DNA from: Sphingobacteriia bacterium
Lineage (GTDB): Bacteria; Bacteroidota; Bacteroidia; Chitinophagales; Chitinophagaceae
DNA length: 12,958 nt
Direction of reading: 5' to 3'
Assembly (NCBI GenBank): GCA_004294465.1
Contig: REAV01000173.1
Coordinates: forward strand, 1-12,958
Shown here: piece by piece, positions 7,700 to 12,958 of the stretch
How positions within the stretch are numbered: the first letter of the stretch is position 1
Layout: every line of letters starts with the position of its first letter
Translations under genes and position numbers: made by a program
Notes under the pieces: generated by a model
Seen by the model: the letters and a program-made list of their open reading frames with translations, nothing else
Databases searched by the model: none
What the model was told of the DNA's origin: nothing

Positions 7700-8644
7700 C
7701 TAGGAGATGCCTAATTTATCTTCAATTAGGTAAACATTTCTTTCTGATGCATTTCTTGCAATCAATTCTGCAACAAAACCTGTTAAGAATAATTGCATTC
7801 CGATCACCATAGTGGCTAAAGCAATGAAAAAGAAAGGCTTGTTGGTTAAAGCCACTTCTGGGTCAAACACTTTGGCAATGATCAAATACAAACTAGAGCC
7901 AAGACCAACTAAAAAAAATAATGTTCCGTACAATCCAAAAAATTGCATGGGCTTTTTCCCGAATTTACCCAAAAACATAATAGTGCCTAAATCGAGAAAG
8001 CCATTTACAAAACGAGATAAGCCAAATTTGGTAGAGCCATATTTTCTAGCACGATGCTCAACTACTTTTTCTCCAATTTTTCTAAAACCACTCCATTTTG
8101 CCAATATGGGAATATAGCGATGCATTTCTCCAAATACTTCAATGCTCTTCACTACTTTTTTTCGATAAGCTTTCAATCCACAATTAAAATCATTTAATTG
8201 TATGCCTGAGCTCATTCTGGCAACAGCGTTAAATAACTTAGAAGGAATATTTTTAGTGAGTGTATTGTCGAATCTTTTTTTCTTCCATCCACTCACCATA
8301 TCGTAGCCATCCAGAATAATCATTTCATACAGTGAAGGGATTTCGTCTGGGGAGTCTTGCATATCGGCGTCCATGGTGATAATAACATCACCCTGAGCTG
8401 CTCTAAAACCTTCATTTAATGCAGCTGATTTACCGTAATTCCGTTGGAACTTAATTCCTTTAATGGAATTGTTTTCACTAGCTATTTTTTGAATAACATC
8501 CCAGCTATTATCGGTACTACCATCATCAATCAAAATCACTTCGTACAAAAAACCTTGCTTTTCTACAACGGATTTAATCCATGCGCATAACTCTGGCAAA
8601 GATTCTTCTTCATTCAATAATGGTATAACGATGGATAAATTCAT
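7700..8644 (-). CDS. GT2-family glycosyltransferase, membrane-anchored polyprenyl-phosphate type
   Basis: This protein resembles the DPM1/GtrB/ArnC group, which move a sugar from a nucleotide donor onto polyprenyl phosphate at the cytoplasmic face. The GT-A domain starts MNLSIVIPLLNEEESLPEL, with VILIDDGSTDNSW (36-48) binding the nucleotide and ITMDADMQDSPDEIP (89-103) holding the DxD-type metal site (Asp92, Asp94). Further family segments are GLKAYRKKV (156-164) and HRARKYGSTKFGLSRF (197-212), the latter typical of polyprenyl-phosphate transferases. Two C-terminal membrane helices follow at about 234-257 and 271-295, ending in a short cytoplasmic tail. The 314 residues fit this group. It starts 9 bases after the DUF4199 gene. 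The sugar and lipid used cannot be read from the sequence; with gmhA and gmhB nearby, a heptose- or mannose-type sugar is a guess. Confidence 0.92.
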   Translation of the reverse strand: MNLSIVIPLLNEEESLPELCAWIKSVVEKQGFLYEVILIDDGSTDNSWDVIQKIASENNSIKGIKFQRNYGKSAALNEGFRAAQGDVIITMDADMQDSPDEIPSLYEMIILDGYDMVSGWKKKRFDNTLTKNIPSKLFNAVARMSSGIQLNDFNCGLKAYRKKVVKSIEVFGEMHRYIPILAKWSGFRKIGEKVVEHRARKYGSTKFGLSRFVNGFLDLGTIMFLGKFGKKPMQFFGLYGTLFFLVGLGSSLYLIIAKVFDPEVALTNKPFFFIALATMVIGMQLFLTGFVAELIARNASERNVYLIEDKLGIS

Positions 8645-8653
8645 TAATTGGAA

Positions 8654-9187
8654 TTAATCTTCAAATTTTCTTTCTTTTTTAATAACCAAGGCCATTAACA
8701 TGGCTTTACAAAAATCCCATATTAATCCAATTCCGGTTCCTAATAGGATTTTCTTAATACCAGTTTCTTTCATGCTTTCTGCGGAGCTAGCCAATGCTTT
8801 TTCAATGTCTTCTTCTTTGGAGCCCATTTTTTCCATGAAAGCCCTTGTTTTCTCTAAAGCGATTTGACCAGATTTAACGGTCAATTCTTTATCGATAATA
8901 TTGTATAAAAGATAGGTGGCTACTGCAATGATTATTGCAGCAACTACATATGCCATGAAATTGAATTTTAATGATTCAGCAAAGCTCAAAAATCCTTCAT
9001 TTTGTTTTCTTAATTGAAAACCTCCCAACAAAATAATGATAATCATGTAAGGAATAAATGTAGAATAAAACTGAACAGAAGTGAATGTGTTTAGACCTGC
9101 TGCCCAACTTCCGAACATAACTAAAACTGCGGTAAGGCCACAAATAAGACCATACTTAGTACCCTCGTTAATGATGTTGATTTTCAT
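8654..9187 (-). CDS. DUF4199-family small membrane protein
   Basis: This 177-residue inner-membrane protein has about four hydrophobic helices: residues 11-31, 39-57, 76-96 and 143-165. Between helices 3 and 4 is a charged, helical soluble stretch (about 98-140) rich in Glu, Lys and Met, probably amphipathic or coiled. The N-terminal pattern NEGTKYGLICGLTAVLVM, followed by LGGFQLRKQNEGFLSFAESLKFNFM, is typical of DUF4199 proteins of Bacteroidota, whose function is unknown. It is sandwiched with 9-base gaps between the dihydroorotase homologue and the GT2, and the same pairing with a polyprenyl-phosphate GT2 is something I recall from related genomes, so a role with the transferase or its lipid carrier is possible. 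That link is inference; the family call is from memory of the sequence pattern. Confidence 0.85.
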   Translation of the reverse strand: MKINIINEGTKYGLICGLTAVLVMFGSWAAGLNTFTSVQFYSTFIPYMIIIILLGGFQLRKQNEGFLSFAESLKFNFMAYVVAAIIIAVATYLLYNIIDKELTVKSGQIALEKTRAFMEKMGSKEEDIEKALASSAESMKETGIKKILLGTGIGLIWDFCKAMLMALVIKKERKFED

Positions 9188-9196
9188 GATTGATTG

Positions 9197-10459
9197 TTAA
9201 TTTGAATAATATTTTCCTTTGTTGATAGTGCCTACAATTTTACCTTTTAAAGTACGGTCTATAAAGGCACTATTTAAAGACTTACTTTTGAAATTGGTTT
9301 TCCCCAAACTGTTATTTTCAATTCTATTATAAATAGTTAGTTCAGCTATAGCACCTTCTTCTATATGAGTAGTAGGAAGTTGAAAAATATTACGTGCATT
9401 GATTGAGAATAATTCAATGATTCTGTCATTGGATAATTCTTCTAATAAATGATTGACTACTAAAAATGAAGTTTCAAGTCCTATCATTCCAAATGAAGCA
9501 GCATCAAATTCACAGGTTTTATGATCCCAATCCTGAGGCAAATGATGAGAAGCGATGCAATCGATCGTGCCATCTACTATACCATCTCTCAATGCAAACA
9601 TATCCGCTTTGGTTCTTAAAGGAGGGTTTACTTTTAAGAAGGTATCATAGGTTTGTAAATCTTCATCACAGAAAAACAAATGGTAAGGAGTAACACTACA
9701 ACTCACTGAAAGACCTTCTTTTTTTGCTGCCTTAATTAAATTTAAAGAATTAGCAGTGGAAATACCTGTAAAATGAATTTTTGAGCCAGTATATCTCACT
9801 AAGTCTATATCTCTTTTGAGGATGCTTTCTTCAGAAATTGCAGGAATGCCCGGTAATCCCAATCGTGTTGAAATGATACCTTCATTCATCAAACCAGCTG
9901 CGCCAATACTTTTGTCGATAGGTACTTGTATGAGCACCCCATTGAATGCTTTTACATATTGTAGCGCTTTGATGAACAATCCTGCAGATTGAACGGGGTT
10001 GATACCGTCAGAAAATGCAATTGCACCACTGTTTCGCATATCATACATTTCAGCCAATTCCTTTCCTTCGGTCTTCTTAGTGATCGCCCCTATAGGGTGA
10101 ATAAATATTGGCAAATCGTTTGACTGTTTAGAAGCGTATTCTACAGTCGATTTGTTATCAATAACTGGTATTGTATTGGGTAGTGTAAATACTCTTGTAA
10201 ATCCTCCAGCTGCAGCAGCAGCCGAACCGGTTTGAATCGTTTCTTTAAATTCATAACCTGGGTCACAAAAATGGGAGAAAGTATCAACCCAGCCAGGTGA
10301 AACACATAAATGGTCTCCTTCAATAACGATTGCTGCTTTATCAGTTAAGTCGGCTCCAATTTTAGTGATGGTATTGTTTTCTATAAGTAGATCAAATATT
10401 TTACCGTTGAAAGGAGAATTGGTGTCGGTAATTTTTACCTGCTTCAATAGAATGTTCAT
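9197..10459 (-). CDS. Dihydroorotase homologue with degenerate active site (pseudo-DHO, PyrX/PyrC'-like)
   Basis: The fold and sequence are those of type I dihydroorotase (420 residues), but the active site is largely gone. The metal motif DxHxHxR reads D59-T-F61-S-H63-F-C65, so one His ligand and the substrate Arg are lost. The His of the HAED-type motif is Gln178 (VLIQVPID). The HxxHxST motif reads H229-F-T-G232-I-S-T, again losing a His. The catalytic SDHAPH motif reads S304-H-H-L-P-Q, with Asp replaced by His. Structural motifs remain intact: AAAAGGFTRVFTLPNT (81-96), MNEG (191-194) and GMIGLET (324-330). Automated annotation would call it pyrC. Pseudomonas PyrC' is a known inactive homologue that supports aspartate carbamoyltransferase assembly; a scaffold role here is inference. 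I chose the ATG at 10459 because it matches family N-termini; a start at 10525 would lie over the opposite-strand TATATTTG box and add unrelated residues. It leads the glycan operon; no convincing promoter is visible. Confidence 0.9.
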   Translation of the reverse strand: MNILLKQVKITDTNSPFNGKIFDLLIENNTITKIGADLTDKAAIVIEGDHLCVSPGWVDTFSHFCDPGYEFKETIQTGSAAAAAGGFTRVFTLPNTIPVIDNKSTVEYASKQSNDLPIFIHPIGAITKKTEGKELAEMYDMRNSGAIAFSDGINPVQSAGLFIKALQYVKAFNGVLIQVPIDKSIGAAGLMNEGIISTRLGLPGIPAISEESILKRDIDLVRYTGSKIHFTGISTANSLNLIKAAKKEGLSVSCSVTPYHLFFCDEDLQTYDTFLKVNPPLRTKADMFALRDGIVDGTIDCIASHHLPQDWDHKTCEFDAASFGMIGLETSFLVVNHLLEELSNDRIIELFSINARNIFQLPTTHIEEGAIAELTIYNRIENNSLGKTNFKSKSLNSAFIDRTLKGKIVGTINKGKYYSN

Positions 10460-10509
10460 GCAGTGGTTGAAAATTTGGTGCAATATAGCCTGAAAATTTC
10501 TTTTCGCCC

Positions 10510-10517
10510 TATATTTG
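10510..10517 (+). promoter_or_regulatory. Promoter -7 element for tRNA-Pro
   Basis: TATATTTG is a perfect TAnnTTTG match, ending 36 bases before the mature tRNA, which would give a leader of about 30 bases. No TTTG is found at the usual 17-23 base distance upstream. A small inverted repeat (CCATTT at 10522-10527, AAATGG at 10532-10537) lies between the box and the tRNA and could fold in the precursor leader. Confidence 0.5.
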
Positions 10518-10553
10518 CTGCCCATTTAGAAAAATGGAGTCTAACACTAAGTT

Positions 10554-10627
10554 CGGGACGTAGCGCAGCCCGGTAGCGCACACGTCTGGGGGGCGTGGGG
10601 TCGCAAGTTCAAATCTTGTCGTCCCGA
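10554..10627 (+). tRNA. tRNA-Pro, anticodon GGG
   Basis: All four arms fold. The acceptor stem is CGGGACG (10554-10560) with CGTCCCG (10620-10626), the D stem GCGC (10563-10566) with GCGC (10576-10579), and the D loop carries GG at 10572-10573. The anticodon stem is CACGT (10581-10585) with GCGTG (10593-10597). The loop CTGGGGG places GGG at 10588-10590, reading CCC and CCU codons. The T stem is GCAAG (10603-10607) with CTTGT (10615-10619) around loop TTCAAAT. The discriminator is A10627 and the following bases are CAG, so CCA is not encoded and must be added by the CCA-adding enzyme. It is a single isolated tRNA gene, divergent from the dihydroorotase homologue, followed within 4 bases by a terminator. 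Confidence 0.97.
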
Positions 10628-10630
10628 CAG

Positions 10631-10659
10631 AACCCTTCGCAAAATGCGAAGGGTTTTTT
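10631..10659 (+). terminator. Rho-independent terminator of tRNA-Pro
   Basis: A perfect 10-base-pair stem, AACCCTTCGC (10631-10640) with GCGAAGGGTT (10646-10655), has a 5-base loop AAAAT and runs into a T tract to 10659. It starts 3 bases after the tRNA discriminator, so the transcript is monocistronic. Confidence 0.95.
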
Positions 10660-10767
10660 AATGATTTTTTTCTTTTAATGGGGATCAATGAAATGTTAAT
10701 TAGTAAAATTCAACTGATTATATCCATTTGCAAAGAACTAGGCAACAAAATACACTTACAAATTATC

Positions 10768-10775
10768 TATCTTTA
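10768..10775 (+). promoter_or_regulatory. Possible -7 element of the outer-membrane protein gene
   Basis: TATCTTTA matches TAnnTTTG at all but the last base and lies 12 bases before the ATG at 10788. No -33 TTTG lies at the expected distance; the nearest, at 10727-10730, is 37 bases away. The position matches that of the boxes ahead of lepA and nrnA. Confidence 0.35.
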
Positions 10776-10787
10776 CAATATATACTG

Positions 10788-11699
10788 ATGATGAAAAGAA
10801 TTAGCTGCTCATTTTTATTCATTCTTTTTGGCTGTTTTGGGCATGTTTGGGCTCAAACTGCGCCACTTTCTTTTCGAGCGGCCGTTGGTGTAGCTACTTA
10901 TTTTGGAGATCTAACCGAAAAACCCAAATTATTCAACCAATCTTCTCCTAGCTTTTCATTAGGACTCAATTATGACATCACTGAACAAATTAAAGGAAGG
11001 CTTGATTTTTCATTAATGAAATTGAAGTCAGACGATCGATTTAATACAAGACAAGACTTTGTTAATCGGAATTTAAATTTTACCACCAGTTTATGGGATT
11101 TACAATTAGGTGTAGAATATGAATTCCTGAATATGACAAGCAATGATTATATTTTTACCCCTTATTTAGGTATTGGGCTAGGAATATTGCATTATAATCC
11201 TTGGACCTATGACAGAACTGGTGTGAAAAGATATTTAAGAGAATTTGGAACGGAAGGACAAGGTTTGCCTTCATATCCTGAAAGAAAGGTGTATAGTAAA
11301 TTCGCTATGTCTTTACCGATCAACTTTGGAATCAAAGTAGCCATTAAAGAGAATGTGAGGTTTTTTCTTGAAATTAATTTAAGAAACACTTTTACTGATT
11401 ATTTAGACGATGTTGGAAATGCCTATCCAGATAGAGACATTATTCTTAATGAAGCAAATGACCCAACAACAACGATCGGCCTTACTTATAGAGGTGATGA
11501 AGTATCTACACAGCCATACCCTGGGGTGAAGATACAGAGAGGGGGTTATACTAAAGATTTCTATTATACGACTTCAATTGGATTTATTTTTAATTTGAAT
11601 AATCTCGAAATCGGAGGTGGAGGAAATGGAGGTAGTAAAAGAACTGGAAAAGTTGGTTCAAGGAGTTCTCGTTTAAAAAACCCTGGAAGAGTGTTTTAA
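10788..11699 (+). CDS. Outer-membrane beta-barrel protein, DUF6089-like
   Basis: A Sec signal peptide (MMKRISCSFLFILFGCFGHVWA, then QTAPL) precedes alternating hydrophobic/polar strands typical of a small outer-membrane barrel. The pattern fits the DUF6089 family of Bacteroidota: a first strand ending ATYFGDLTEKP, then RNLNFTTSLWDLQLGVEYEF, YIFTPYLGIGLGILHYNP, GTEGQGLPSYPERK, NLRNTFTDYLDDVGNAYPD and a late strand FYYTTSIGFIFNLN. The role is unknown. About 35 residues follow the last strand, Gly-rich then basic (GGGGNGG, KRTGKVGSRSSRLK), ending in Phe; many barrels end soon after the last strand, so this tail is odd. I chose ATG 10788 (303 residues; 10791 is equally possible) over the in-frame TTG at 10728, since only the former puts the signal peptide at the N-terminus. 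A terminator follows directly. Confidence 0.88.
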   Translation: MMKRISCSFLFILFGCFGHVWAQTAPLSFRAAVGVATYFGDLTEKPKLFNQSSPSFSLGLNYDITEQIKGRLDFSLMKLKSDDRFNTRQDFVNRNLNFTTSLWDLQLGVEYEFLNMTSNDYIFTPYLGIGLGILHYNPWTYDRTGVKRYLREFGTEGQGLPSYPERKVYSKFAMSLPINFGIKVAIKENVRFFLEINLRNTFTDYLDDVGNAYPDRDIILNEANDPTTTIGLTYRGDEVSTQPYPGVKIQRGGYTKDFYYTTSIGFIFNLNNLEIGGGGNGGSKRTGKVGSRSSRLKNPGRVF

Positions 11700-11703
11700 A
11701 CAT

Positions 11704-11738
11704 AAAAAAGCCCAGTAACAGAAGCAACTGGGTTTTTT
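11704..11738. terminator. Bidirectional terminator between the OMP gene and ndk
   Basis: The stem CCCAGT (11711-11716) with ACTGGG (11727-11732) has a 10-base loop and is flanked by A6 (11704-11709) on the left and T6 (11733-11738) on the right. It can therefore end transcription from both sides. It sits 4 bases after the OMP stop and 36 bases beyond the ndk stop, between convergent genes. Confidence 0.9.
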
Positions 11739-11774
11739 CTTGTATAGTCCAACAATTAATTCGGTAAGAAAGGA

Positions 11775-12191
11775 TTAAAATCTTTCTAATTTCGAGAAGA
11801 AAAAATCTGCCTCAATAATGGCATTCTCATCGCTATCGCTTCCGTGAATGGCATTTTCTCCGATAGATGCAGCAAAAATTTTACGAATAGTACCTTCATC
11901 TGCTTGAGCCGGGTTGGTAGCCCCAATTAATGTTCTGAAATCTGCTACGGCATTGTCTTTTTCTAAAACTGCTGCTACTATTGGTCCGCTGATCATAAAA
12001 TCCACTAATTCTTGGAAAAATGGTCTGGCTCTATGAATGTCATAAAATAATCCAGCTTGTTCTTCTGTTAATTTTATCCATTTCATTGCTTTAATGGAAA
12101 ATCCAGCTTTTACAATCTGGTCTAAAATGGCTCCAGTATGCCCTTTTCCAGTAGCATCGGGCTTAATCATGGTGAATGTTTGCTTGCTCAT
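11775..12191 (-). CDS. ndk: Nucleoside diphosphate kinase
   Basis: Ndk passes the gamma phosphate of ATP to nucleoside diphosphates through a phosphohistidine and balances cytoplasmic NTP and dNTP pools. The 138-residue protein has the normal bacterial length. Visible are [16 protein letters not shown] (5-20, with Lys10), [17 protein letters not shown] (54-70), the nucleotide-contact region [17 protein letters not shown] (91-107) and the catalytic NAIHGSDS (113-120, with His116). I chose ATG 12191 because the protein then begins [13 protein letters not shown] as in the family; an in-frame ATG at 12263 would add 24 unrelated residues and run back over the promoter box at 12209-12216. There is no Shine-Dalgarno match. 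It is divergent from nrnA and convergent with the OMP gene, with a shared terminator downstream. Confidence 0.98.
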   Translation of the reverse strand: MSKQTFTMIKPDATGKGHTGAILDQIVKAGFSIKAMKWIKLTEEQAGLFYDIHRARPFFQELVDFMISGPIVAAVLEKDNAVADFRTLIGATNPAQADEGTIRKIFAASIGENAIHGSDSDENAIIEADFFFSKLERF

Positions 12192-12208
12192 ATTATTAAA
12201 TTTCGCGG

Positions 12209-12216
12209 CAAAAGTA
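12209..12216 (-). promoter_or_regulatory. -7 element of the ndk promoter
   Basis: Read on the minus strand, TACTTTTG matches TAnnTTTG perfectly and ends 17 bases before the ndk ATG. No TTTG is present at the usual upstream distance, so the call rests on the -7 box and its position. Confidence 0.45.
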
Positions 12217-12278
12217 AGGAATAGCAAGGGTTTGATATACCTATCACTGATTAATTTTAACATTTAATGGTAAAATGT

Positions 12279-12310
12279 TTTGATTTACTAGTTTAGATAC
12301 TGCAATTTTG
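12279..12310 (+). promoter_or_regulatory. Promoter of nrnA
   Basis: TTTG at 12279-12282 is followed after 20 bases by CAATTTTG (12303-12310), which matches TAnnTTTG at all but the first base. The box ends 10 bases before the nrnA ATG, implying a leader of only a few bases. Confidence 0.5.
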
Positions 12311-12320
12311 CCGCCATTGT

Positions 12321-12958
12321 ATGCAAAATATTGAGGCTTTTTATCCATTATTGTCTTCCCCGCAACGTGTAGTGATCACCACACATCAAAAACCCGATGG
12401 GGATGCCATGGGCTCTTCTTTAGGTCTTTTTCATTTTTTGAAAGGAATGAATCATGAGGTAACGGTTATTTCTCCCACTAACTGGGCTGATTTTTTGAAC
12501 TGGATGCCAGGAACAGAAGGGGTGATCAATTTTGAAATGCATAAAGAGAAGGCATTGAAAAAATTGGATGATGCCACAGTTTTGTTTTGTCTGGATTTCA
12601 ATATTTTTCATAGAACCAAACATTTAGCGCCTTATTTGGCCAATGCCAAAGCCATTAAAGTGCTGGTAGATCATCACCAACAACCAGATTGTCCATCCTT
12701 TGATTATGGAGTGAGTGATACCTCCAAAAGTTCTACTTGCGAAATGATCTATGATTTTATTGTTGGATCTGGCAATGAAAATTCCCTGAATCAAGTAATT
12801 GCAACCTGTTTATATACAGGAGTAATGACTGATACGGGTTCTTTCAGATTTCCTTCTACCACCGCATCTGTTCATAGAATGGTGGCTCGTTTAAAAGATG
12901 CCGGATTGGATCATTCAGAAGTGCATGATCATATTTATGATAATTTTTTAGAGAACCG
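12321..12958 (+). CDS. nrnA: DHH-family phosphoesterase, NrnA-like (nanoRNase/pAp phosphatase), 3'-truncated
   Basis: The gene runs off the right edge, so only the first 212 codons are present, with no stop in frame. NrnA-type enzymes degrade 2-5 nucleotide RNAs and dephosphorylate 3'-phosphoadenosine 5'-phosphate in the cytoplasm using manganese. The DHH domain motifs are all visible: HQKPDGDAMGSSLG (22-35), the Asp of CLDFN (90-94), VDHHQQP (116-122), and YTGVMTDTGSFRFPST (165-180) with the metal-binding Asp171. The C-terminal DHHA1 domain, with its GGG-type substrate motif, lies beyond the window, so the exact substrate class (nanoRNA/pAp against cyclic dinucleotide) cannot be settled here. 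The ATG at 12321 follows a promoter-like box and puts the first motif at the usual distance. It is divergent from ndk across 129 bases. Confidence 0.93.
   Translation, partial: MQNIEAFYPLLSSPQRVVITTHQKPDGDAMGSSLGLFHFLKGMNHEVTVISPTNWADFLNWMPGTEGVINFEMHKEKALKKLDDATVLFCLDFNIFHRTKHLAPYLANAKAIKVLVDHHQQPDCPSFDYGVSDTSKSSTCEMIYDFIVGSGNENSLNQVIATCLYTGVMTDTGSFRFPSTTASVHRMVARLKDAGLDHSEVHDHIYDNFLEN

Larger units (their letters stand above)
5381..10459 (-). other. Putative six-gene envelope-glycan operon
   Basis: Six genes on one strand are separated by 9, 9, 16, 7 and 1 bases in the order dihydroorotase homologue, DUF4199 protein, GT2, GT4, gmhA, gmhB-like. No terminator or promoter-like box fits between them. 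The content (two sugar-nucleotide-pathway genes, two glycosyltransferases, one small membrane protein) points to assembly of a heptose-containing surface glycan or lipid-linked sugar. The heptose kinase/nucleotidyltransferase (HldE or an HddA/HddC pair) needed to finish the donor is not in the window. Co-transcription is inferred from spacing alone. Confidence 0.75.

Noticed and set aside
10480..10487. TATATTGC on the minus strand as a promoter box for the glycan operon
   Set aside because: It matches only 6 of 8 positions in TAnnTTTG and has no -33 partner; too weak to annotate.
10460..10525. In-frame 22-codon upstream extension of the dihydroorotase homologue, starting at 10525
   Set aside because: The family N-terminus begins at MNILLKQVKI (10459); the extension has no family resemblance and its ATG is at the edge of the opposite-strand TATATTTG box.
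10728..10787. TTG start adding 20 residues before the OMP signal peptide
   Set aside because: The added segment is polar and would bury the signal peptide; ATG ATG at 10788-10793 gives a normal export signal.
12192..12263. In-frame 24-codon upstream extension of ndk
   Set aside because: Ndk proteins begin a few residues before [10 protein letters not shown]; the extension covers the promoter-like TACTTTTG box.
12420..12623. Minus-strand open frame inside nrnA
   Set aside because: It lies antisense to intact DHH motifs, shows no domain features and is best explained as a shadow frame.
1..12958. Mobile elements, CRISPR array, toxin-antitoxin or defence genes
   Set aside because: No transposase, integrase, direct-repeat array, target-site duplication or paired small genes were seen on either strand; the tRNA is followed by a terminator and a core gene, not an integrated element.

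Overview
The window looks like chromosomal DNA of a Bacteroidota bacterium, probably close to Chitinophagaceae. The evidence is the AT-rich base composition, the families present (a DUF4199-type membrane protein, a DUF6089-type outer-membrane barrel, a Bacteroidota-type degenerate dihydroorotase, a prokaryotic Kir channel), promoter-like TAnnTTTG boxes a few bases ahead of several genes, and start codons without purine-rich Shine-Dalgarno sites. The taxonomic call is inference from family knowledge, since no search was possible.

Layout. (1) At 2-682 there is an unrecognised Trp-rich protein, possibly cut by the left edge. (2) At 707-2635, on the minus strand, a Kir-type potassium channel and a Sua5-type threonylcarbamoyl-AMP synthase lie 3 bases apart. 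(3) lepA (EF4) at 2689-4473 is divergent from the channel and has a promoter almost abutting its start codon. It ends head-on with a secreted protein of unknown function (4470-5312, minus), and the two stop codons share one TTAA. (4) At 5381-10459, on the minus strand, six tightly packed genes run from a dihydroorotase homologue through a DUF4199 protein, a membrane-anchored GT2, a GT4 and gmhA to a gmhB-like phosphatase. (5) A tRNA-Pro(GGG) with a strong terminator sits at 10554-10659. (6) A DUF6089-type outer-membrane protein follows at 10788-11699, then a bidirectional terminator. (7) ndk (minus) and a DHH-family nrnA (plus, cut by the right edge) diverge from a shared 129-base promoter region. 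There is no gene-free stretch over 300 bases apart from 10460-10787, which holds the tRNA, its terminator and two promoter-like boxes.

How the genes fit together. The six-gene cluster looks like an envelope-glycan operon. gmhA and gmhB supply steps of heptose activation, the GT4 and GT2 transfer sugars, and the GT2 probably loads a polyprenyl phosphate. The lead gene has lost most catalytic residues of dihydroorotase, so it is probably not an enzyme of pyrimidine synthesis in its own right. The other genes are housekeeping: tRNA t6A modification, translation elongation, nucleotide balance and nanoRNA/pAp turnover.

I found no mobile element, CRISPR array, toxin-antitoxin pair or defence island. 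The most interesting items are the degenerate dihydroorotase heading a glycan operon, a recurring extended -7 motif (TTTGCnGCC/G), and a near-leaderless lepA.
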